Assembly: GCA_028875135.1 (NCBI GenBank)
Contig: JAPPFQ010000306.1
Span: 1 to 14,036 of the forward strand
Direction of reading: 5' to 3'
Origin: Acidobacteriota bacterium
GTDB taxonomy: Bacteria > Acidobacteriota > Terriglobia > Versatilivoradales > Versatilivoraceae
DNA length: 14,036 bases
In this document: positions 7,575 through 13,988 of the stretch, in pieces
Layout of the letters: every line of letters begins with the position of its first letter
How positions within the stretch are numbered: position 1 is the first letter of the stretch
The notes under the pieces: model-generated
What the model was told of the DNA's origin: nothing
The model's database searches: none
What the model saw: the letters and a program-made list of their open reading frames with translations, nothing else
Made by a program: the position numbers and the translations under genes

Positions 7575-8407
7575 TCCAGCTTGCCGGTCGGCTGAAATAC
7601 TGCTTGCTTCCGGTCATCGGGTTACTTCTGGCGGGTTTGGCGCAGGCTGCCGATATTCGGGAAACGGCCCGATCCGTAGCGGAGCAATCGAAGGGTGCGC
7701 TGGTCACGGTGCGGGTCGTCATGGGCATCAAGTTTTCCATCCGAGGCCAGAGCCGGGACCAGGAGCGAAAGATAGAAGCCAACGGCACGGTCATCGATGC
7801 CTCGGGGCTGACCGTCGCTTCGGCCGCGGCGCTGGACCCGACCATCGTGATGCGGGCCACCACGCGAGCCGACATCAAGTCGGAGTTCAAGGAGACCACG
7901 CTCATTCTGGATGACGGAACCGAGGTGGACGCCGAAGTGATCCTCAAGGACAGCGACCTGGACATGATCTTCATCAAGCCGCGCGAGGCCGAGGGTTCCT
8001 TCAAGGCGGTGGCCTTGGACACCAACGGGCGCCAGCCTCGGATTCTGGACCAGGTGTTTGCCGTGGGACGTCTGGGCAAGATCGGCAATCGGGCCATCCG
8101 GCTGCACCTGGGCCGGGTGGAGGCCCTGGTGAAGGGGCCGCGCCCATTCTACGTCTGCGATGCGTCCCTCTCCGCCAACCTGGGCTGTCTCGTCTACGAC
8201 TCCCGGGGGGCGCCGCTGGGCATTCTCGTCACCAAGCAGAACCCGGCCGGCATGGCCCGAGGCGGTTCCCGTCTGAGCGGCAATCAATTGATCCTGCCCA
8301 TCCTGCGCACCATGGAGGACCTGGTCGAGATGGCCGGACAGGCCCGCGAGGCCCAGGCCAAGTCGCAAACCGAGTCGGGCGGAGACGAGTCCGGGTCCGA
8401 TCAGTAA
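7571..8407 (+). CDS. Exported HtrA-like pseudoprotease (catalytic His and Ser lost)
   Basis: A 278-residue exported protein related to the protease domain of its neighbour. It begins with a signal peptide (MIQLAGRLKY, hydrophobic core, cleavage near GLAQA, about residue 26) and has one trypsin-like domain. Aligning by eye, the His loop ITNHHV is replaced by VASAAA (about 82-87), and GNSGGPLV by SANLGCLV (201-208), so the nucleophile position is Asn203. The Asp loop survives as SDLDMIFIK (Asp131). There is no PDZ domain; the C-terminus is a short charged tail. Its ATG overlaps the stop of the upstream protease (ATGA), implying translational coupling and matched amounts. A non-catalytic partner, scaffold or regulator of the upstream protease is a reasonable inference, not shown. 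Its last 7 bases overlap the end of the convergent cysNC gene. Confidence 0.82.
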   Translation: MIQLAGRLKYCLLPVIGLLLAGLAQAADIRETARSVAEQSKGALVTVRVVMGIKFSIRGQSRDQERKIEANGTVIDASGLTVASAAALDPTIVMRATTRADIKSEFKETTLILDDGTEVDAEVILKDSDLDMIFIKPREAEGSFKAVALDTNGRQPRILDQVFAVGRLGKIGNRAIRLHLGRVEALVKGPRPFYVCDASLSANLGCLVYDSRGAPLGILVTKQNPAGMARGGSRLSGNQLILPILRTMEDLVEMAGQAREAQAKSQTESGGDESGSDQ

Positions 8408-10302
8408 TCCGGGCCTTTTGCACCAAGCAAGAGCTGCACCACCGACTCGGCAGCCTGTTCGGCAGACTGCCGTGTGGTGTCGATACGCAAATCCGGATCG
8501 CCGGGCGCCTCGTAGGGCGAATCTATACCCGTGAAATTCGGGATTTCTCCCCTGCGGGCTTTCACATACAGCCCTTTCGGATCGCGCGCCTCGCAGACAT
8601 CCAGGGGCGTATCGACGAAGATCTCGAAGAACTCCCCCTCCTCCACCAGGTTCCGCGCCATCTCCCGTTCCGATCGGAACGGAGAGATGAAGGAGACGAT
8701 CACGATCAGGCCGGCATCGACCATCAGCTTCGCGACTTCGGAGACCCGGCGGATATTTTCGACCCGGTCCCGGTCGGTGAAGCCGAGGTCCCGGTTCAGT
8801 CCGTGCCGGACGTTGTCGCCGTCGAGGACATAGGTGTGCTTGCCGAGCGCTCGCAGCTTCTGTTCCAGCCGGTCGGCGATCGTCGATTTTCCGGCTCCCG
8901 AAAGGCCGGTCAGCCAGAGGACGCAGGGTTTCTGGCCTATGGCCCGCGCCCGATCCGCCTTGTCGGTCTTCAGATCCTGCCAGACGACATTGCTGGCGCG
9001 GCGGAGCGCGAAGCCGATCATGCCCGCGCCGGCGGTTGCGTCGGTCGACCTGTCGATGAGGACGAAGGCTCCCGTCCTCCTGATTGCGCCGTGGGAGTCG
9101 AACGGCACCGGGCGATCCAGCGAGATCTTGCAATAGCCGATTTCGTTCAGCTCAAGCGTCTTGGCGGCCAGGCGGCCCATGGTGTCGATGTCGACGCGGT
9201 GGACCAGGTCGGTTACCCGGCCAACCTCGGACGTACCGGCGAAACGGACCCGGTAGGAACGTTCGGGCAGCATCGGCTGCGCATCCATCCAGATCAGATG
9301 GGCGGCAAACTGGTCGGCGACTTCCGGAGGCCGGTCGGTTCCGGCGATCATGTCTCCTGGTTTCACATCGATTTCGTCTGCGAGCACCAGCGTGATCGAC
9401 TGGCCCGCCACCGCGCTCTCCAGCTCACCGGCCGGTCCGAAAATGTGTTCGACCGCGGTCGTCTCGCCCGACGGGCATACGACCACCGGCATGCCGCGTT
9501 CGATCCGGCCCGAGGCTACGATTCCGCTGAAGCCGCGGAATTCCGGGTTGGGACGATTGACCTGCCGGACAGGCAGTCGAAATGGGCTTTGCTCTCCGTC
9601 TGCGTCGATCTCGAGAGTTTCCAACAATTCCATGAGCGTGGGACCGTCGTACCAGGGCGCGCGGTCTTGGCGATCGAAGACGTTTTCACCCGTCAGAGCG
9701 GAGAGCGGAACCGCATGGACCCGTTTGATCCCGAGCTCGCGGGCGAATGGGCCGTAGGCGTCGACGAGGGACGAGAACGCGTCCTTTCTGTAGTCGACCA
9801 GGTCCATCTTGTTGACCGCCAGAATCACTTGGCGGATACCCATCAGTGAAAGGATATGGCTGTGCCGGCGCGTCCGGGTCGGAATCCCCTTGCGGGCATC
9901 GACCAATAGGAGCGCCAGGTCGGCATTCGAGGCGGCGGCGACCATGGTTCGGGTGTCCTGCTCGTGGCCGGGGACATCGATGGCCATGAACTTGCGCCGG
10001 TCGCTCTCGAAAGTTCGGCAGGCGACGTCGAGGACGGCGCCCTGTTCGGGTTCCGCCTGCAGCCCGTCGACCGGCAAGACGGAGTCGAACCCATCGCCCC
10101 GGGTGTCCCGGATGCGGCTCTCCCTCTCGGCCGCCGAGGGTCGATCCCGGAGGACCGTCCTTGAATCGCGCAGCAAGCGGGCGAGCAGGGTCGATTTGCC
10201 GTCATCCACTGACCCGCAGACAACGAAGCGGAGCTCTCGTTTCCGCTCTTGCGAGGCGGGAGAGGCATCACGGTCTTCGGTCTCGCGTGGAACTGTCGCC
10301 AT
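8401..10302 (-). CDS. cysNC: Bifunctional CysN-CysC: sulfate adenylyltransferase GTPase subunit fused to APS kinase
   Basis: A 633-residue fusion. CysN is the GTPase that drives CysD to make APS from sulfate and ATP; CysC phosphorylates APS to PAPS. The CysN half (about 25-445) has P-loop GSVDDGKST (30-38), DVPGHEQ (109-115), NKMD (164-167) and a SAL motif (201-203). The APS kinase half (about 455-630) has GLSGAGKST (466-474), LDGDNVRHGLNRDLGF (493-508), VSFISPFRSERE (536-547) and KARRGEIPNFTGIDSPYE (581-598), and looks intact. The start at 10302 is fixed by AGGGG about 9 bases upstream and a TGATG overlap with a cysD-like tail. Two oddities: the cysD remnant before it is only about 25 codons, and the switch I consensus EREQGITID reads EPEQGAVLD (84-92), losing the Mg-binding Thr. 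Codons ending in CG look commoner than in neighbours. APS kinase may be the main remaining activity (inference). Confidence 0.92.
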   Translation of the reverse strand: MATVPRETEDRDASPASQERKRELRFVVCGSVDDGKSTLLARLLRDSRTVLRDRPSAAERESRIRDTRGDGFDSVLPVDGLQAEPEQGAVLDVACRTFESDRRKFMAIDVPGHEQDTRTMVAAASNADLALLLVDARKGIPTRTRRHSHILSLMGIRQVILAVNKMDLVDYRKDAFSSLVDAYGPFARELGIKRVHAVPLSALTGENVFDRQDRAPWYDGPTLMELLETLEIDADGEQSPFRLPVRQVNRPNPEFRGFSGIVASGRIERGMPVVVCPSGETTAVEHIFGPAGELESAVAGQSITLVLADEIDVKPGDMIAGTDRPPEVADQFAAHLIWMDAQPMLPERSYRVRFAGTSEVGRVTDLVHRVDIDTMGRLAAKTLELNEIGYCKISLDRPVPFDSHGAIRRTGAFVLIDRSTDATAGAGMIGFALRRASNVVWQDLKTDKADRARAIGQKPCVLWLTGLSGAGKSTIADRLEQKLRALGKHTYVLDGDNVRHGLNRDLGFTDRDRVENIRRVSEVAKLMVDAGLIVIVSFISPFRSEREMARNLVEEGEFFEIFVDTPLDVCEARDPKGLYVKARRGEIPNFTGIDSPYEAPGDPDLRIDTTRQSAEQAAESVVQLLLGAKGPDY

Positions 10303-10379
10303 CAGAATTTCCCCTTCTGCTTCGTCTCCGTCGAACCGACCTCGTCGTTGTCGATCGCCCCGCCTTGCTTGGTGGAGAA
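10302..10379 (-). pseudogene. cysD: 3' remnant of cysD (sulfate adenylyltransferase catalytic subunit)
   Basis: Reading the minus strand in the frame that ends at the TGA overlapping the cysNC ATG (TGATG) gives a 25-codon tail containing STKQGGAIDNDEVGS and ETKQKGKF before the stop. This matches the C-terminus of CysD (consensus SERQGR-IDxD-xGSMExKKxxGYF) in order and spacing, and the overlap with cysN is the usual cysDN coupling. Upstream, the frame meets a stop at 10413-10415 and cstA ends at 10469, so the roughly 270 residues carrying the PP-loop ATP sulfurylase chemistry are absent. The remnant is too short to function. The similarity was judged by eye and rests on about 20 residues. Confidence 0.62.
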
Positions 10380-10396
10380 GCAGATTGGCGCACTGC

Positions 10397-10423
10397 CGTA
10401 TAGTGACCGTAGTCACCCGTCAA
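10397..10423 (-). promoter_or_regulatory. Putative cysNC promoter with an inverted repeat in its spacer
   Basis: On the minus strand, TTGACG (10418-10423) and TATACG (10397-10402) are separated by 15 bases, slightly short for a sigma-70 promoter. The spacer holds the inverted repeat GTGAC-N4-GTCAC (10403-10416), which could be an operator half-site pair. The TATACG lies about 95 bases before the cysNC start. If real, it would give cysNC its own transcript now that the upstream cysD is missing. Confidence 0.35.
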
Positions 10424-10468
10424 TCCGCTGTCAAGGTCATCTGCCTGGTGCGAAACGCGGGTTGCGGG

Positions 10469-12118
10469 TCAAGGGAGGGTGTCTTTTCGAAAGCGGATGG
10501 AAGCCTCCAGCATGACCCAGAGGCTCAGCAGCAGGATGGCGCCGCCCACCGAGAGCAGCAGATACTGGCTGGAAACCCAGTAGCCCTTGATCTCCATGAC
10601 CATGGCGATCACGGTCACGGTGATCATGAACAGCATGGGAATGCTGGCGAACCAGTGGTTTCTGCGGCGTTGCCGGAGGTAGATGGCGATGGTCAGCAAG
10701 GTCAGCGCGCCCAGGACCTGGTTGGTGCTGCCGAAGAGCTTCCAGAGGAGAAGGCCGGCCGGTTTGCCGTCGACTTCATAGAAGGCGAAAAAGCCGATCG
10801 AAGCCGCGGCCAGCAGAGAGGAGAGGTGGCGGTTGGTCAGAAGCGGCAGTCGCAGGCCGCTTGCAATCTCGGTGATGTTGTAGCGCAGCAGCCTGGTGCC
10901 GGAATCCAGCGAAGTCAGCGCAAAGGAGACGGCCACCAGGGCAATGAAGGCCTGGGCCCAGGAAAAGGGCACCCCCAGCTCACTGATGAACAGGGCCGCC
11001 CCATCGATGAAGGCCCGCATCTTTTCGGAGAGGGTGCCGGCGGTCGACCAACTCTGGTAGTGGGTGCTCCAGGCCTCGATGGTGCGGAATCCGGCGGTGC
11101 AGGCCAGAACCGCCAGCAGGCCCAGCAGCGACTCCCCGATCATCCCGCCGTAGCCGATGGAGACGGCGTCGGTTTCCCGCGAGATCTGCTTCGAGGTGGT
11201 TCCCGAAGAGACCAGTCCGTGGAACCCGGAAATGGCGCCGCAGGCAATGACGATGAAGACGAAAGGGAAGATGGGCGGAGCTCCGGAGGGACTGGCGTCC
11301 AGCACCGGAGCCGCGAAGTTGGGCCGAAGGACGAAGAAACCCACGTAGGCGAGTCCCAGACCCAGGTAGAGCAGGAAGGAATTCAGATAGTCCCGAGGCT
11401 GCAGCAGGGCCCAGACGGGGAGGGTGGAGGCGCAGAAGGCGTAGATCAGGATCAGCACCCCCCATACCCCGGCCGTCAGATCCGGCCGTTCGAACTGCAG
11501 GCCCAGCCAGATGGTGAAGAGCATGAGAGCGAAGCCCACGACGGTGAGCTTCCAGACCGAGATCGACTTCCTGAAGGCGGCCCAGCCCACCACCAGGGCG
11601 ATGGCGATGAGGGAGAACGTGGGAAAGACCGCCTCGGGGTAGAAGGAGGCGGTAAACAGCCCGGCCACCACGTGGACAAAGACGCCCATGGCCAGGCAGA
11701 CCAGGAAAAAGATAAGAACGTGAAAGAGGGACTTGGCCCGCGGCCCGATGATGTCCTCGGCCACCTTGCCGATGCTCAGGCCCCGGTTGCGCATGGACAG
11801 GACCAGGGCCCCGAAATCGTGGACGGCTCCGATAAGCAGGGTACCGAACACCACCCAGAGCATGCCGGGAAGCCATCCCCAGATCACCGCGATGGCCGGC
11901 CCCAGCATGGGTGAGAGTCCGGCGATGGAGGCATAGTGGTGTCCGAACAGAACGCTGCGGCGACAGGGGACGTAGTCGACGTTGTCCCTCAACTGGTGGG
12001 CCGGGGTCGGTCTGTCGGGGTCCAGGCGGAAAACCCATCGACCCAGGTAGCGGGCATAGAACCGGTAGAAAATGAAATAGGTGACCAGGCAGCCGGCCGC
12101 CGCCCAAATCGCTTCCAT
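10469..12118 (-). CDS. cstA: CstA-family inner membrane transporter (carbon starvation protein A type)
   Basis: A polytopic inner membrane protein of 549 residues. The family includes E. coli CstA and BtsT, linked to uptake of pyruvate and perhaps peptides during carbon limitation. The diagnostic N-terminal core is clear: SVLFGHHYASIAGLSPMLGP (55-74), then GWLPGMLWVVFGTLLIGAVHDF (81-102), SMRNRGLSIGKVAEDIIGPRAK (108-129), and later ISGFHGLVSSGTTSKQI (296-312). About 15 hydrophobic segments can be counted. The protein is shorter than E. coli CstA (about 700 residues) but the frame is clean and the shorter length occurs in the family. The frame is open to an ATG at 12160, but GGGGAGGGG ends two bases before the ATG at 12118, where the first membrane segment begins, so 12118 is preferred. 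A TATGAT (12149-12154, minus) is a possible -10. Substrate is not predictable from sequence. Confidence 0.9.
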   Translation of the reverse strand: MEAIWAAAGCLVTYFIFYRFYARYLGRWVFRLDPDRPTPAHQLRDNVDYVPCRRSVLFGHHYASIAGLSPMLGPAIAVIWGWLPGMLWVVFGTLLIGAVHDFGALVLSMRNRGLSIGKVAEDIIGPRAKSLFHVLIFFLVCLAMGVFVHVVAGLFTASFYPEAVFPTFSLIAIALVVGWAAFRKSISVWKLTVVGFALMLFTIWLGLQFERPDLTAGVWGVLILIYAFCASTLPVWALLQPRDYLNSFLLYLGLGLAYVGFFVLRPNFAAPVLDASPSGAPPIFPFVFIVIACGAISGFHGLVSSGTTSKQISRETDAVSIGYGGMIGESLLGLLAVLACTAGFRTIEAWSTHYQSWSTAGTLSEKMRAFIDGAALFISELGVPFSWAQAFIALVAVSFALTSLDSGTRLLRYNITEIASGLRLPLLTNRHLSSLLAAASIGFFAFYEVDGKPAGLLLWKLFGSTNQVLGALTLLTIAIYLRQRRRNHWFASIPMLFMITVTVIAMVMEIKGYWVSSQYLLLSVGGAILLLSLWVMLEASIRFRKDTLP

Positions 12119-12398
12119 GGCCCCTCCCCGGATCGGATACGGCCACCGATCATACAACAATTTCGAAAGAATGACGGTCGATTATCCCGGGTGGTCGTCA
12201 TCCCGTGACGTCGTCCCACCAAGGGAGGTCCATAGGACTTTGCGTCTATTCGTGGTTCTTCTTCAACACCATCGGCAGTTTCTTCCTCGTATGATCTGCC
12301 CGCCAGGGCAGGGGTGGCACTTACCTGAAACCCAACGGGCCTCACATGTCGACCGTTTCCCGGTGGAACCTCCATCGGAGATGGTAGCCTTGTTTCTC

Positions 12399-12429
12399 GG
12401 ACAGGACACTCGGTTGCCGAATCCTGTCC
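12399..12429. repeat. 31-base two-part inverted repeat upstream of msrA
   Basis: GGACAGGA (12399-12406) and TCCTGTCC (12422-12429) are perfect 8-base inverted repeats. Inside them, TCGG-TTG-CCGA (12410-12420) forms a second 4-bp stem. The centre lies about 45 bases upstream of the TATACT at 12459. No T-run follows on either strand, so an intrinsic terminator is unlikely; a regulator-binding site or a structured RNA leader is more plausible. Confidence 0.55.
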
Positions 12430-12444
12430 TTGGGCGCCTGCTCC

Positions 12445-12464
12445 GGCCGGAAATCCGCTATACT
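12445..12464 (+). promoter_or_regulatory. Putative msrA promoter
   Basis: TATACT (12459-12464) stands 52 bases before the msrA ATG and is preceded four bases earlier by GGCCGGAAAT (12445-12454), the same ten bases found before the TATACT of the carrier-E1 fusion gene. No good -35 hexamer was seen at standard spacing (TTGGGC at 12430 is too far). Confidence 0.4.
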
Positions 12465-12515
12465 GGCCTGGCGCGCAAGTCTCAACGGGGCGCTGAGGGA
12501 GAAAGGAGGGCACCT

Positions 12516-12986
12516 ATGGCCAGGGCCACGTTTGCAGCCGGCTGCTTCTGGGGAGTCGAGGCGACCTTTCGGCAGGTCGAAGGGGTCTTGTCCACTGCCG
12601 TGGGCTACACGGGAGGAACGCTGGAGAATCCTTCCTACCGGGCGGTGTGCACGGACACCACCGGTCACGCCGAGGCGGTCGACGTCGAGTACGATCCCTC
12701 CAGGGTCACCTATGAGCAATTGCTGGACATCTTCTGGCAGAATCACGATCCCACCACCCTGAATCGCCAGGGTCCCGATTTCGGAAGCCAGTATCGTTCG
12801 GCGATTTATTATCATGACCCCCTCCAGGAATCGGCAGCCCGGCAGTCCAGGGAGAGACTGAACGCCTCCGGCCGCTATCCGCGCCCCATCGTGACCGAGA
12901 TCACTCCGGCCGCCACCTTCTACCGAGCCGAGGAATACCACCAGCAGTACCTGGAAAAGCGTGGCCTGGCTCACTGCAGAATCTAG
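12516..12986 (+). CDS. msrA: Peptide methionine-(S)-S-oxide reductase MsrA
   Basis: Reduces the S epimer of methionine sulfoxide in proteins and free form, repairing oxidative damage. The 156-residue product has the catalytic motif AAGCFWGVEATF with Cys10, followed by VGYTGG, the GHAEAVDVEYDP segment (50-61), LLDIFWQNHDPTTLNRQGPDFGSQYRSAI split across 69-97, and AEEYHQQYL (138-146). Other cysteines are Cys45 and Cys154; Cys154 near the C-terminus is a good candidate resolving residue. There is no signal peptide, so it is cytosolic. The start is set by AAGGAGGG ending 5 bases before the ATG and by the motif position; the frame is open far upstream but that extension has no protein character. 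Its TAG overlaps the GTG of the next gene by one base. Confidence 0.96.
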   Translation: MARATFAAGCFWGVEATFRQVEGVLSTAVGYTGGTLENPSYRAVCTDTTGHAEAVDVEYDPSRVTYEQLLDIFWQNHDPTTLNRQGPDFGSQYRSAIYYHDPLQESAARQSRERLNASGRYPRPIVTEITPAATFYRAEEYHQQYLEKRGLAHCRI

Positions 12987-13909
12987 TGTCAACGAATGTC
13001 CAGGACCTGTTCGTGTCCCCTCGATTGAAAGCCTACCTTCAGGAAAAAAGGGTTCAGGTGGACCAGACCCTGGAACAGGTCCTGCCTCCGGAAGAGCAGG
13101 AGCCTTGCGTCATCCACCGGTCCATGCGCTATAGCGTCCTGGCCGGCGGGAAGCGCCTGCGCCCCATCCTGGTCATCGCCGCTTACGAGATCGCCGGCGG
13201 CAGCCGGGACGCCATCCTGGTGCCGGCCTGCGGTCTGGAGCTGATCCACACCTATTCGCTGATCCACGACGACCTGCCCTGCATGGACGATGACGACTTT
13301 CGACGCGGGCGTCCCACCAACCACAAGGTCTTTGGAGAGGCCATGGCCGTGCTGGCGGGAGACGCCATGACCGCGCTGGCCTTCGAGTGTCTGCTGGCGG
13401 AAGACGGAAAGGACTGTTTTCCCGCTGGCGCGCAGTTGAAAGCGGCCCGTGCCGTGGCCCGGGCCATTGGCACGGTGGGCCTGGTGGGCGGCCAAGTCAT
13501 GGATATCTCCAACGATGCCAGGGATGGAAGAAAGGAAACCCTGGAAGAGACTTGCGGGCGCAAGACCGGGGCGCTGATTGAGACCTCGCTGGAATGCGGA
13601 GGCCTGCTGGGGGGAGGCGACTCCAGGGTGCTGGGAGCCCTGCGGCGCTACGGCAAAGGGCTGGGCCTGGGTTTCCAGATCGTTGACGATGTTCTCAATG
13701 TAACGGGCGACCCGAAGCAGATGGGTAAAGCCGCCCATAGCGACCAGGCCCGGGACATGGTGACCTTCGCCAGCCTGCTGGGCGTAGAGGGTGCCAGAGA
13801 GGAAGCGCGGCGCCGGATTGCCGAGGCCAAGTCCAGCCTCGAATTCCTGGGAGAAGCCGCCTGGCCGCTGCGGGAGATCGCCGACTACGTGCTGGAACGG
13901 GAGTCGTAG
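12986..13909 (+). CDS. ispA: Short-chain polyprenyl diphosphate synthase, IspA (farnesyl/geranyl diphosphate synthase) type
   Basis: A trans-isoprenyl diphosphate synthase condensing IPP with allylic diphosphates, giving precursors for quinones and undecaprenyl phosphate. The 307-residue protein is the right length (E. coli IspA has 299) and has GGKRLRP (54-60), the first Asp-rich motif DDLPCMDDDD (95-104), RRGRPTNHKVFGEA (106-119), GLVGGQVMDI (165-174) and KTGALIE (193-199). The second Asp-rich motif reads DDVLN (234-238) instead of DDxxD, and the downstream lysine of the usual GKxTYP segment is Met258 (RDMVTFASLLG). Both affect diphosphate binding. The GTG at 12986 overlaps the msrA stop (TAGTG), suggesting coupling, but has no ribosome site; the GTG at 13013 has AGGA 7 bases upstream and removes only nine residues, so it is a real alternative. 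Exact chain length made is uncertain. Confidence 0.9.
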   Translation: MSTNVQDLFVSPRLKAYLQEKRVQVDQTLEQVLPPEEQEPCVIHRSMRYSVLAGGKRLRPILVIAAYEIAGGSRDAILVPACGLELIHTYSLIHDDLPCMDDDDFRRGRPTNHKVFGEAMAVLAGDAMTALAFECLLAEDGKDCFPAGAQLKAARAVARAIGTVGLVGGQVMDISNDARDGRKETLEETCGRKTGALIETSLECGGLLGGGDSRVLGALRRYGKGLGLGFQIVDDVLNVTGDPKQMGKAAHSDQARDMVTFASLLGVEGAREEARRRIAEAKSSLEFLGEAAWPLREIADYVLERES

Positions 13910-13924
13910 CCAAGCTCCGAAGCA

Positions 13925-13952
13925 GAGCGAATTGAAGTGACTCGGTTCGCTC
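13925..13952. terminator. Weak inverted repeat between convergent genes
   Basis: GAGCGAA (13925-13931) and TTCGCTC (13946-13952) form a 7-bp stem with a 14-base loop in the gap between ispA and the convergent gene at the right edge. There is no T-run on either side, so it is at best a weak bidirectional transcription end. Confidence 0.25.
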
Positions 13953-13988
13953 AACCTGTCAATTGGCCCCCCGAATCGACCTTCTTGC

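Larger units (their letters stand above)
12119..12515. other. 397-base divergent intergenic region between cstA and msrA
   Basis: No gene is supported here. The region carries a likely cstA -10 (TATGAT on the minus strand, 12149-12154) next to the self-complementary TTTCGAAA (12161-12168), a perfect 5-bp hairpin CCATC-GGA-GATGG (12372-12384), the larger inverted repeat at 12399-12429, and a promoter-like motif before msrA. Open frames crossing it on both strands have no recognisable protein character and no usable ribosome sites. Confidence 0.6.

Noticed and set aside
7622..9133. A 503-codon minus-strand open frame
   Set aside because: It overlaps cysNC in another frame and is antisense to the pseudoprotease; both of those have clear family motifs and this has none.
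9809..11914. A very long open frame (about 700 codons) on the plus strand
   Set aside because: It lies antisense to both cysNC and cstA and crosses the gap between them. Its product is low-complexity, rich in Gly, Asp, Gln and Arg, with no motif; it is a high-GC shadow frame.
12220..12294. A short plus-strand hydrophobic reading (GLCVYSWFFFNTIGSFFLV then stop) after an AAGGGAGG
   Set aside because: It looks like a membrane peptide behind a ribosome site, but there is no ATG, GTG or TTG in frame at usable spacing, so it is not called a gene.
12081..12515. N-terminal extension of msrA by 145 codons
   Set aside because: The extension has no protein character, would overlap the cstA start, and a strong ribosome site plus the normal MsrA start stand at 12516.
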